Assembly: GCF_002234675.1 (NCBI RefSeq) | Contig: NC_019876.2 | Coordinates: 19,460,999 to 19,524,998, forward strand | Reading direction: 5' to 3' | DNA: 64,000 bases | Source: Oryzias latipes | Lineage: Eukaryota > Chordata > Actinopteri > Beloniformes > Adrianichthyidae | In this document: piece by piece, positions 11,998 to 22,448 of the stretch | Layout: each line of letters opens with the position of its first letter | How positions within the stretch are numbered: position 1 is the first letter of the stretch | Program-made: the position numbers and the translations under genes | Notes under the pieces: model-generated | Told to the model about the DNA's origin: nothing | The model's input: only the letters and a program-made list of their open reading frames with translations | Databases searched by the model: none

Positions 11998-12770
11998 TTA
12001 GCCACCTTTTGCTTTGATTACTGATTTACCTTTTGATTTGATTACTCTTTTGCACACTCTCAGCATTCTCTTGATGAACTTCAAGACGTAGTCACCTGAA
12101 ATGGTCTTCCAACAGTCTTGAAGGAGTTCCCAGAGATGCTTAGCACTTGTTGGCCCTTTTGCCTTCACTCTGTGGTCCAGCTCACCCCAAACCATCTCGA
12201 TTGGGTTCAGGTTCGGTGACTGTTGAGGCCAGGTCATTTGGCGGAGCGCCCCATCACTCTTCTTTTTGGTCAAATAGCCCTTACACAGCCTGGAGGTGTG
12301 TTTGAGGGTCATTGTCCTGTTGAAAAATAAATGGTCCAAATAAACGCAAACTGGATGGAATAGCATACTGCTGCAAGATGCTGTGGTAGCCATGCTGGTT
12401 CAGTATGCCTTCAAGTTTGAATAAATCCCCAAAAGTGTCACCAGCAAAACACCCCCACACCATAACACCTCCTCCTCCATGCTTCAGGGTGGGAACCAGG
12501 CATATAGAGTCCATCCGTCCTCTTCTGCTTGCTGCCTTTCTTTAGCAGTGGTTTCCTAGCAGATATTCTACCATGAAGGCCTGATTCACACAGTCTCCTT
12601 TTAACAGTTGTTGTAGAGATGTGTCTGCTGCTTGAACTCTGTGTGCCATTGACCTGCTCTCTACTCTGAGCTGCTGTCAACCTGCCATTTCTGAGGTTGG
12701 TGACTCGGATGAACTTATCCTCCGCAGCAGAGGTGGCTCTTGGTCTTCCTTTCCTGGGGCGGTCCCCATG
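11998..12770 (-). pseudogene. Tc1 transposase, C-terminal two thirds, frameshifted
   Basis: Three overlapping minus-strand frames together carry the DNA-binding linker (ETGSHGDRPRKGRPRATS, ending near 12775), the catalytic core and the DDE C-terminus. The family's E lies in the PNLNPIE segment. An internal deletion removes the block between the GTAGAGTCC-type and CTTCTGCTTG-type segments near 12515. The 5' end is cut by the LINE A insertion. Confidence 0.8.
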
Positions 12771-14310
12771 TGAGCCAGTTTCTTTTTTCTTTTTTTTCTT
12801 TTTCCCCCACAACTTTTTATTTAAAGAATTTGTCATGACAACACAGCAACTTCAATAATACTAGTTACATTTTCCTTACAAAAAGCAAGAAGGAAAGAAA
12901 AGAAAAAAGCTGTATTGTCTGACATTTTACTCAAAACAAGTATCTGCACTCAAACAAATGTTAAAATAATAATTACATAAAACAAAACTTAACAATGAAC
13001 ATTGCTTCACTTACATGATATCGCCACAGCACTCCTTAACAAAAGCTTTTAAACTGAGGTTGCAAAATTCCATGCAGTTGAAATAAGAAATTTGAAAAAT
13101 CATCTGTTAGGTCTAATTTTTGAATATAATTGATAATGGGTCCCCAAATTTCCTCAAATAGGTATTGTTTACCTTTATGAATATACATTATTCTTTCCAA
13201 GGGAAGGCAATACATTTGTTTTAGCCACTGATTTATGCTAGGTCTGTTCATATTTTTCCAAGCTTGTGCAATACACCTTTTAGCCGTTAAGAAGCTAATC
13301 TTTTGTTTGGATCAATAAATGTACTCTCTGTATTACTAAAATTATGTTTCACTGGATATATAGTCAAAAGAAATAGGGTAAGGCTCAATGTTTGAAGATT
13401 ATTTTTTCTATTGTAATTTTAACTTCTTCCAAAAAGATTTGTATTTGGTGACACTACCACATGCAATGCGGTGCAGTGCCTTTAAATCCACATTCTGCAC
13501 AAACATCTGGTATGTTCTTATTATACTTATGTAGTTGCACTGGTGTAGTATATAAACGCATTAACCATTTAAATTGTAGTATTCTCAGTCGACTGTTAAA
13601 AGACATAGAAGGAATCTTACAGCATGCCTTGTCGAATCATTTTCATTAATATTTAGTGATAAGTCATCATTCCATGATTTTAATTTATCAATTGAATTCT
13701 CTGATGTATTAGATATCAATGAGTTATAGAGGTCCAAAATTATGTCTTTTCTTAATTTGTTTTTTATCATCTGGGTTTCCAGCTGTGAAAGAGGAATTTT
13801 TTTAGGATTCTTTTGGTTTGCATTCACAAAACTTAACTGTAGATATTTAAAGTAGTGTTGTTATCCAGGTTGTACATAGATTTTAGTTCCTCAAAGCACA
13901 TAAAGGTATCTGACTGAGATGGGTACAAATCTCTAATTGTTCTAAGTCCTTTGGATGCCCACGTTTTAAACATTGTATCCATTCTTCCTGGCAAAAAGAG
14001 CTTGTTACCCCAGATTGGACTAAATTGTGATAAAGGATTTACTTCTTATAAAAAAAATTTGACCTCGTACCAGACCTTTATCATGTGTTTCAAGAAAGGA
14101 TTTTTGATTTGTCTTTATAACTTTCTTATTTTATCAGAGTATAAGAATGACGGTAAATGTATTTTTAAATTTTGGGATTCGATTTCTACCCAATGTGGAT
14201 TATTCACGTTAGAGAAGTAAAACATAATGGAGCGCATATGTGTAGCCCAAAAGTAATACTTAAAATTCAGGAATTTTAGCCCCCCCACACACACACATCA
14301 AATGGTAAGT

Positions 14311-15616
14311 TTAGCAAAGTAAGTCGGAGTTTAGGTTTTCTGTGGTCCATAAAAAGGCTACAGTAATTTTCTTTAACCAAGCGAATAACTCTAGAGGGGG
14401 ATCCATGAGGATATTTTGGAACAAGTATAGCAGTTTTGGCAATACGTTCATTTTTAGGATATTTATTCTTCCCATTATAGTTATGGGCAGCTTCATCCAT
14501 CGGTCTATTGAATCTTTGATTTTTTCTTTTAAGTAATCATAGTTACGTTGGACAACTTGTTCCAGCTTTGGTACAATTACCACTCCCAAGTATTCAAAAT
14601 GTTCTACTACTTTAAAGTGAGATGTTTTGGAAGTGGGGTTTTGCCTTTCCATTGAATTTAGCATTAAAATTGAGGATTTTACATTATTCACTTTATATCC
14701 TGAAATATTTCCAAATATTTGAGTCACTTCCAGCAATGCTGGGATTGATGAAGTAAGGTAACTTAAAAATAAAATAACATCGTCTGCAAACAAAGAAATT
14801 TTGTGTTCAGTGGGTCCTATTGTGATTCCAGTTATCTGTGCATGTGCGCGAATCGCTGCTGCAAATGGTTCTATTGCTAAAGTAAAAAGCAAAGGAGAGA
14901 GAGGACATCCTTGCCGACATCCTCTCTTAATTCTAATTGGCTTAGAGAAATTTCCATGTGTGAACATTTCGGCTGTCAGGTCTTTATACATCTTGATCCA
15001 TTTTATAAAGTTGGATCCACATCCAAATCTTTCCAAGATGCTGAAAAGATAGGGCCACTCTACCCTATTGAATGCTTTTTCTGCATCTAATGAGACTTTT
15101 GTCAGTATCCCTGTTTTCTTTCTTATGATGAATGATATTTAAAACTCTTCTCACATTATGAGATCCTAGTCATCCAGCAACAAAGCCATTCTGATCTCTA
15201 TTTATTATATGTGGCAGAACATTTTGAAGCCACCTTGCTAACAATTTGCAAATAATTTTAAGATCAGAATTTAGTAAACTAATAGGCCTTATATTCTCGC
15301 ATTTGTTAGGTGGTTTACCTGGTTTTGGCAGTAATGTAATTAAAATAAGATATTCCTTTATTAGTCCCATGATGGGAAAATTTCCTTGTTGATTAGGGCT
15401 TGATTCATGGAGAGAGGAAGACATTTTTTTTCAAAGGACTCAGTAAACATTTACAGTAAGGGTGTAACCAATTTGTCCTTAAATTTTTTATGTATTTCAA
15501 TCAGAATACCATCTGTACCTGGCCTTTTTCCTGATTTCATATTTTCAATAGTTTGTGTGACTTCTACGTTATTAAACTTTAAATTTAACTTATCTTATTT
15601 TCAGTTGAGATAACGG
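14311..15616 (-). pseudogene. LINE A ORF2 reverse transcriptase region, broken
   Basis: The minus strand reads [13 protein letters not shown] and [12 protein letters not shown] (RT motif 1 region), then after frameshifts [19 protein letters not shown] (motif with RQG) and the catalytic [11 protein letters not shown]. These are L1-clade signatures. Frameshifts and stops near 15040-15170 and 14311 prevent a full ORF. The C-terminal end, about 13251-13036, carries the NQWLKQMYCLPLERI segment. Confidence 0.85.
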
Positions 15617-16301
15617 GAATATTCAGCCTGTTTAGGAAACTATTAATATCAGTAGGATTGCAGTTCCCTTGAGTGTCATATAGTTTCTGGTAATACACTG
15701 AAAAAAAAGACCTGTTGGATTGACATAAAAAATCATGGACATCGGTTGCACGCAAAAAAATCATGTTGAACCAATATAATTATTGCACATAATAAAATCA
15801 TGTTCTACCGTAATGAATGCTTCTTTGTTTCTGCACCTAATAATTTTACATTAACAAACAAGATTTTATTATGTCATTTACCATAATTTTTTCAAACATT
15901 TAAAACACTATTATTTGTTTGAAATTACCTACATAGTTCATTTAATTTATAAATTGTTTTAATAAAATTTAAATTGAAAAATAAAATTGCAATTGCAGAT
16001 TATTATTTAAAGCAAATACTTTCTTGTGCATTATGACAATCCAATGAACATATGACACTGAACACAAATTTCAGATTTAACTTTTTTATAATCTAAACTT
16101 GAAAAATATGTTTACAGTGTAGCAAAAAATGACAAATCAAAATAAATTGGGCTTGCTATTTTTATTAAACAGAAGATAGCAGAGCCAAAGCAAACAGCTG
16201 GAATCCCTTCTTAGGAAAAAGTTAAACTATTTAAAGGTCATTTTATTCAAAGAGTCGGATCTTTAAGCCTGAAACCTTAGACACCACTTTGCCTTACAAC
16301 T

Positions 16302-18530
16302 CTAATACAGTTTTTTTTGGATCACCTCAAAGGTGTGTGACGGAATGTCCAAGGGAGAGAACCCAAGAGCAGGAAGAACGACCCAAATCCAATAGTTCAC
16401 TCGAAGGGGCTTTAATGCCAGAGAACCATAACACCAGAGCGTAGAACAAAGACGCTCCGACACAGAAACACGATCAGACACTGCATAAATAGACAAACCA
16501 ATCAACATAATACAGAACACCTGTGACCAGCGGGAGAGCTCAAGAAGGGAAGGGCCTCCAGGAGATCATAGCAGGAGCAAAGTCACGGCCCCATGACAAG
16601 GTGTTTCTGAGATGAGGATGGTAATCAGATTTGTGCTGTAAATAAGGCCAAAAAAGCCTTGGCAACTGCCACTCAGACACTTGGTGGGTCGACCACCACA
16701 GCCTGGGAGATGTGGACCACGAGAATGTCCTCTTCCTCACCACTGCCAGTTTCCATTAGGAGGGAAATTCCCACCGTGGTGTCCTCGATTGCCTCCTGGA
16801 TTGCTGCATGGTCTTCATTCTAAAGAACACAGAAGATATTTGTGTGCACAGTTCACATTTGAAGTTTAGTTAAAGCGTCTAGATTACACAACTCACCTGT
16901 ACTTTGAATAAACCCCTGAACTTGCATATATTGGCGAGAAGTTCAGCAGTCTGAAATACAAAGAGTCAAAAAATTTTAAATTCACATGAAAACTTTGGAA
17001 AAATACAATTCTTACCCTTGGCTCATCAATAAATGTTATAGTTACTGTGTTAACAAAATCATTATATCCTTAGTGTCATGTTAACAGAGGTAGTGGGATA
17101 ACTGATCAACCATCAATTCCATTATTTATTATGTATGTATCTCTTTGCATAAAAGGTGCGTGTAAAGAGTGGGGCTGGCAATCTTGATTACCTCCCGATT
17201 CTATGACAATCCAGGAGACAATAATTCCAATAATATATAGTAAATGCATGGTGACCCACCTGACTCAGTGAAGACTGGAGCATGGACCCCAGCATGATCA
17301 GGGAGGAGCAGTTGGAAGTGTTGTGTGATGAGCTCTGTAATCAGGACAGAGGTTTATTAGTTAAATTTCAAATATATATAGAGTGACACTTCCACAACTT
17401 TGTTGTATCATTTTAATAACTAAACATGCATTGGTTTGAAATCAATAGCTGCAAAAATATTCAGAAGAAATTAGACCAAAAAGAACATTAGACACCTCCT
17501 CCCCCCACAGGATTCAAACCACGCTTGTGAGAACCCGCGAATTTTGAAATGGAAACTGCAAAACTAAACTAGCAGATCGGGAGTAGATAATCCCCCCCAC
17601 CCATAAAGGATTCCCATATGAATTTATCACAAATGGGAGGAATGTGAAGTAGGATTACAGACATTATTAAAATAAGGCTGTAAACTTTTTACTACACATC
17701 ACTTGTTCCAAAAGGACATGAATATTTTCACTCCATTAAACTCTAAAAGCTAAAATAAAAATATGTTCAGCATCATAGAATGAAAACAAAGCTCTGATTG
17801 AAACCAAAGATTTATGTAAACTGGACACGCCGAACGCATTCTGTGCACGAGACGCGCACGGAGAATGATTGACAGCTGACTGAGACAGAAGTGCGGTGCT
17901 GTTTGCTGGTCAAATAATGCTGTCCTTAACTAGCTCATGGTGGAACGGTATGGAAAAACGAAATAATGACAATAGTAATGATAGCTTCTCACATTTTCCT
18001 TCAATTTCGGTCTCCACAACGCAGAATATAGCAAAAAAGAAATCCACTTAGTGACGATGAAAATCCCCCTGGCAGAGTTTCTGCCTGAGGAAAAAAAAAA
18101 CGCCGTGCCCGCAAGCGCCCACTGCCCCTCTGTCAAAAGCGAATTCCTACGGCATAACTACTCACAACTCTTCCCCGTACATCATTTGAAATCACCGCGT
18201 TTACAGTTGAATCTGCCTGCGACGTGAAAGTACAATTTACCGCGCACACACACCTACCCCTGCCGGCCGCAGCCCTCGGACGGCAGGGACAAAAGTGGCG
18301 CCCAGAGCCTTAACTTTGATAACTACGACAAAAGTGGATTACAAAGCTCTTCCCCGTGGAAAAAAATAACACTAATGATACATTTACGCCTTCCACTTTC
18401 TTAAATTAATTTGTTAGAGTAAATTAACTTACCTTTTTTAAGTTCCTCCAGCCAGAGCAGGTGCTTGTAGCTTCTCTAAAATGGCTGACTGCAAAGTTTC
18501 CCCTCCTGGAATTCTTCTTCACCGATGGGG
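16302..18530 (-). pseudogene. Teleost multicopy gene of unknown function, copy 1 (cargo of the CACTG element)
   Basis: I recognise this as one copy of a family repeated many times in teleost genomes, usually annotated as uncharacterised; no function is assigned. Splice-consistent pieces on the minus strand are an untranslated-looking exon at about 18530-18433 (donor GTAAGT), then 17334-17260, 16950-16897 (18 codons, TAELLANICKFRGLFKVQ), and 16819 onward (NEDHAAIQEAIEDTTVGI, then an acidic stretch, then ILVVHISQAVVVDPPSV). The family's C-terminal helix region follows in another frame as QLPRLFWPYLQ and NTFEVIQKKL. The frame change near 16680 and the solo LTR inside the last exon show it is broken. 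It may once have encoded a protein expressed from the transposon. Confidence 0.6.
16336..16598. mobile_element. Solo LTR
   Basis: The 263-bp segment begins TGTGACGG and ends CCATGACA (TG...CA). It is flanked by a 5-bp duplication, AGGTG (16331-16335 and 16599-16603). It splits the NTFEVIQ codons of the cargo gene. No internal retrotransposon sequence remains, as expected after LTR-LTR recombination. Confidence 0.8.
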
Positions 18531-18743
18531 TTTACTTATCCAAAATTAAGGGGCAAAGGATCAAGCATAACTATTTCATGTTTTGTCAACATCATTTAAA
18601 TATATAAAAGTAACACAGCAAGAAATTGTGTGATTTTCAAGATTATATTATGTTTCGAAGGTAAACATAATTTGTTCATATTAAACAAACATGTTTACTA
18701 TTTGTAAATTGAACAACCCCACTTTTCCCGTTTTTTCAGTGTA

Positions 18744-19340
18744 CTTTCTAAAGGCGTTGTTGATATCTTTTGGATTGACTAAGTTTTGTTCATTTTTTGT
18801 GATACATGTGATAGAGGTTTTAGTTTTCAGTTGTTTTATTTAACATGCTAATAATTTTCAAGCCTTGTCACCTTGTTCATAAAATGTTTGTTTTAACCTT
18901 AGAAGACACAGCCCTTTTACTGGACTGTTTGTCATATTCTGCTCTTAGGAGTAATAACTCTTCTTTTGCTTCCGGATCCCAATTTTCATGGATTTTTTGT
19001 TGTACGTTTTTTATTTTGTTCTCTAGTTGTGCAAGATTTTGTTTGTCTTTCTTATTTTTATAGCTTTTGTAACTAATTATTTTTCCTCTAAGAAATGCCT
19101 TAAAGGCATCCCATCTAGTACAGGCTGAAGTGTGATCTGTGTTGAAGTAGAAAAAGTCATCTATTTTTTTTTCCAATGTTTTTAACAAACTCTCCCTCCT
19201 GCAGGCATTTGTGTTGGAATCGCTATCTAGGAGGGTCGCTGGATATTTTTTCATCCCTGTATAATAAGCAACATGGAGCAGGATCCAAAATTACAATATT
19301 GTCATATGCACACTTTTGGATTTTGGACATCAATTCAGAT
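18744..19340 (-). pseudogene. LINE A ORF2 endonuclease end and linker
   Basis: The minus strand reads WFTRIDYFLISSELMSKI, the C-terminal part of an L1 apurinic-like endonuclease, then a lysine-rich linker with AFKAFLRGKIISYKSYKNKK, typical of L1-clade ORF2 between endonuclease and RT. A frameshift separates the two near 19240. It continues into the RT region beyond the CACTG element. Confidence 0.8.
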
Positions 19341-19449
19341 GAAATTAGGAAATAATCTATTCGTGTGAACCAGTTTCTTTGTAGCGCTTGATGTTTTTGT
19401 GACTGCAATTGTGGACACTTTTTTTTTTTTTTTTTTTTTTTTTTTCTTA

Positions 19450-20889
19450 ACTTGTTCTGTCCAACAGCTGAGCAAACAGATTAGAGCTGAAGGCTTTTTG
19501 TGTTGGACAGGTTTTACTATCACAAAAAGAGGTTATATAGCTTCAAGAAACTAGAGTGTAGATTTGTGTAAACCCCTTTTTGTCGTATTATTTTTTATTT
19601 ATTTGTTACATTTAGTGTGTGTGGGGAGGGAGAGGGGAAGAATGTGAGGGGAGGGTGGAAGAGAGTAAAAGGAAGAAAGGTGAAAAGGTGGGGGATACAA
19701 GCACTGATTTGACTAAGTTATTAATTTAAGCTGTAACAATTATACCAGATCTGCTGGAAAGACGAATGTTACATCAAAGGTGAAAATCTGACACTAAGAT
19801 GAGCGAAAAAAAATCTGTCCATCAATACACTGTAGGTAAGGAGGAGGGATAAAGCAGACAGGGAGTGTGGCAGTGTGCACGTGCACGTGGGGGTGGAGAT
19901 ACATGCATGCTGCCGACGTGAACCGTGTGTTCATAAAGGGAGCCAGAACCTACCCAGCCAGACCAGCCAGACCAGGAAAGGGGAGGAGAGCCCCCCAGGC
20001 CAGAAGCCCCCCCAGCATCCAGACCCAGGCAGCCCGGGAGGGGAGGAGGAGGGGACCGCCCACCCCACCAGCCAGGCACAGAAAGCCCTGAGAGGACCAG
20101 GCGGGTGAAGACCGGCCGCCCCCCCCTGACCCCACCCATGTATGGAGGTGTGGGAGTGCTGTGTGTGTGCTGCAGGTAAAATAGGAGGTCACCAGTGTGG
20201 GGGGCTCCACCGCTGCCAAGCCGCAAAGCCCCCCACTCCGGAGTCCCTCTGTGAGTGGTGTGTATTTGCTGTGTGTGTGCTGCTAGCATGCAGTGTATGT
20301 GTCTAAAGAGGAAGTTAAAATTGTGGGGGGGGCCAGCGAAAGGTGAGCACGGATGTTTCACCGTGCCCCCCTCCACCAGACCCTCTCCACAAGGCCCTAG
20401 ATGAATCAGAGTGTCTAATATGCAAGTAAAAAGCGGGGAGGAGGGCGGGTGCCAACGAGAACCCAGAGAGGGGCATCCCCAGTGAGCCCCGCCAGCATAC
20501 CCCTCCCATCCAGATCCCGGGGCCCTATGTGCCTGTGTGCAATATTTGTTTGGGTGAGAGCGGGGAGGAGCGGGCGGATGGGCACAACCGGGGGAGAAGG
20601 CTCCCCCGAGCGACCGGCCCCCCAGCCGGCCGCGGTAGGCGCCCCCCCCTCCCAGAGCGGCCGGGCAGCCAGAAACGGCAAGCCAGCCGCAGTTGGAGGC
20701 CAGACCCTCGCGGCGCCGAGAGACAGCCAGCAAGGAAGGGTCCCGGTGCCAGAACGGGGGGGCAGGGGGTCCAGCCCCACCATTCATACCCTGGCCCCCC
20801 TAAGGACTAGCACACTGCCCCCCCAGGCCCCCCCCCAAAAATAAATAAATAATAAAATAATAATATTAATAATAATAATAAAATAATTA

Positions 20890-20943
<54 letters not shown>

Positions 20944-21463
20944 AATAAACCCACCCAAGTGAACCCATTAACCCCTGCTGTGACTGCGGCGTCGACCCCC
21001 GGGGGGCCAGGCCACGCGCCAACTACCGGCCACGGGCGAAACACCGGCCACGGGCAGACGACCCCAGGCCCCAGAGCCCCAAGCCCCCCCCCCAGCCCCC
21101 GCCACGGCGACCAGCCACCCAGCACGGCACCCGGCCGCCGTTCCCGGTCAGCCGCACTGCCTACCCTGCGCCCAGAAGGCACCCGCCCAGGAACCCCTGC
21201 CAAGTTGCCGGCAGAGTGAGCGCCCCCACCACCACCCCACCCAGGCAACCAGAGCCCCGAGCCGGGAGAACGACAGGCCCGGCAGAGCCCACCCCCCCAA
21301 ACCCGCCCCGGCCCACCCAACCAGCCAGGACCCGGCTCAACCTATCACCATCCCACCCCCACTAGGTGATGTGACTAACCAGCTGGAGCCAGGGAGAGTC
21401 TGAAGCCGACGGGTTTTTTGTGGAGGACATTATCTCTGAACTAATATGCTCTGACATGAGGTT
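19450..21463 (-). other. LINE B 3' UTR, extremely G-rich on the sense strand
   Basis: About 2 kb between the ORF2 end and the poly(A) tail. From about 19860 to 21360 the plus strand is strongly C-rich (runs of 5-9 C), so the LINE RNA is G-rich. Long ORFs on both strands here are proline/glycine/arginine-rich by composition only. A TAA microsatellite at 20838-20943 sits inside. Confidence 0.7.
20838..20943. repeat. (TAA)n microsatellite
   Basis: Nearly uninterrupted AATAATAAT, with a few AAAT interruptions in the first 50 bases. Confidence 0.95.
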
Positions 21464-21706
21464 TCAGTAGTGGTTGATGCTAAGATTATTTTTAGATTTC
21501 CAGTTTAGGAGGATAGTTTTCTTTGCGATACATACAGCGGTGAGAACCATATAAGCCTTGTTAGATTCCATGTTGATGTTATTCAGGTCACCTAATAAGC
21601 AGAATTTGGGGCAAGCAGGAATCTTATGATTAAACCAGATTGATAAATCCTCACAAACCTTACGCCAGAATGATTGGACAGGTGGACAGACCCACAGGGC
21701 ATGCAA
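21464..21706 (-). pseudogene. LINE B ORF2 C-terminal fragment
   Basis: The minus strand reads HALWVCPPVQSFWRKVCEDL, PKFCLLGDLNNI and KKTILLNWKSKN, the conserved C-terminal pattern of L1-clade ORF2 (similar blocks occur in LINE D near 62.3 kb). The upstream part is lost by 5' truncation and the chromovirus insertion. Confidence 0.8.
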
Positions 21707-21864
21707 ATAGTCGTCTATGAAAGCATCTTATAAATTTTGGAGGTGAGTTTGGGATTTTTAAGGTCCATGAAATGTGTTACTGTAAGGGGAGGGTCTAGGT
21801 CTATTTGGGTCAGGCAGTATTTAGTGCTTATAGTTGATTTAAGCTGCTGATATTCTAGAAATTT

Positions 21865-22415
21865 TGTCATGGCTACAGAACGACAGAGACCCAGATGCTG
21901 GAACCCGGAATGAGACACAGAGCTCAGGTAACTTGGCAAGAGGAAAGGGGATTTAATGAGGTAGCTGGTCAGGTAAGGCACAGTTTCTGGAGGTCCAGAG
22001 ATAGAGAGACTACGGCCCGTGGCGTCACTGGTTGATGTCCTCACAGAGTCCGGGGTCGGCAGCGTGGATCCGTCTCTTGAGGGTGTTTGCTCGGCAGAGG
22101 CTCGTGGTGAGGTCAGGGGAAGCAGACCAGAGGAGGTTCCAGAGTGCAACAGGTTCAGGCGACCACTCGTGACTGGGGTTTCCTGCAGACAGGTAAAGCA
22201 ACATTCATTAACAGGTGGCTAGAAACTAGGAAGCAAACGTGAACTAGAGGTGAAGGCCAATATGCACCATCGGGGGCAACGGACTGGCGAAGACTGATGA
22301 TCCTGGAACTCCTTAAGTAGGCGGATGAGGTGATGAGGTAAGTGGTCGCAGCTGGGATGAATCAGGAGCCAAGCGGAGAGGAGAGGGGGAGGAGTCCGAC
22401 AGAGGCACCATATCA
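21865..22415 (-). repeat. 3' LTR of the chromovirus
   Basis: On the plus strand it begins TGTCATGGCT and ends CACCATATCA. It differs from the 5' LTR at five sites, all transitions: four have G here and A in the 5' LTR, one has C here and T there. Confidence 0.95.
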
Positions 22416-22448
22416 GTACCCCCCCCTCAACGACCGCCTCCAGGCGGT
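22416..22448 (-). promoter_or_regulatory. Polypurine tract and adjoining hairpin
   Basis: Directly upstream of the 3' LTR the minus strand reads GAGGGGGGGGG then TAC, a polypurine tract for plus-strand priming. Just before it, at 22433-22448, ACCGCC and GGCGGT flank a 4-base loop, a perfect 6-bp stem that begins at the pol stop codon. Confidence 0.75.

Larger units (their letters stand above)
15696..18741. mobile_element. TA-flanked element with CACTGAAAAAA ends carrying a teleost multicopy gene
   Basis: The ends are CACTGAAAAAA and TTTTTTCAGTG, flanked by TA on both sides (15694-15695 and 18742-18743). Removing the element and one TA restores an uninterrupted LINE ORF2 frame reading AFRKYYQKLYDTQ, which fixes the boundary and the 2-bp duplication. 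Near each end lie short repeats such as AAAATCATGTT and AAACATGTTTAC. No transposase is seen. The cargo is a decayed multi-exon gene on the minus strand, and a solo LTR was inserted later. Confidence 0.8.
12786..19364 (-). mobile_element. LINE A, L1-clade retrotransposon, interrupted
   Basis: The element is flanked by a 16-bp target duplication, GTGARCCAGTTTCTTT (12770-12785 and 19365-19380, one mismatch). T-rich sequence at its left edge (12786-12805) is the poly(A) tail of a minus-strand insertion. ORF2 pieces appear in order: end of endonuclease and linker (19340-18744), reverse transcriptase (15616-14311), and C-terminal region (13251-13036). A 3-kb DNA element interrupts it at 15696-18741. 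It is 5' truncated within the endonuclease. Confidence 0.85.

Noticed and set aside
15696-18741. CACTA/EnSpm (CMC) element based on the CACTG ends
   Set aside because: That group makes 3-bp duplications; here the flanks agree only as TA, and the restored LINE frame confirms a 2-bp duplication.
19822-21320. Long ORFs (up to 321 codons) on both strands
   Set aside because: They are proline-, glycine- and arginine-rich readings of a C-rich LINE 3' UTR and appear in several frames at once.
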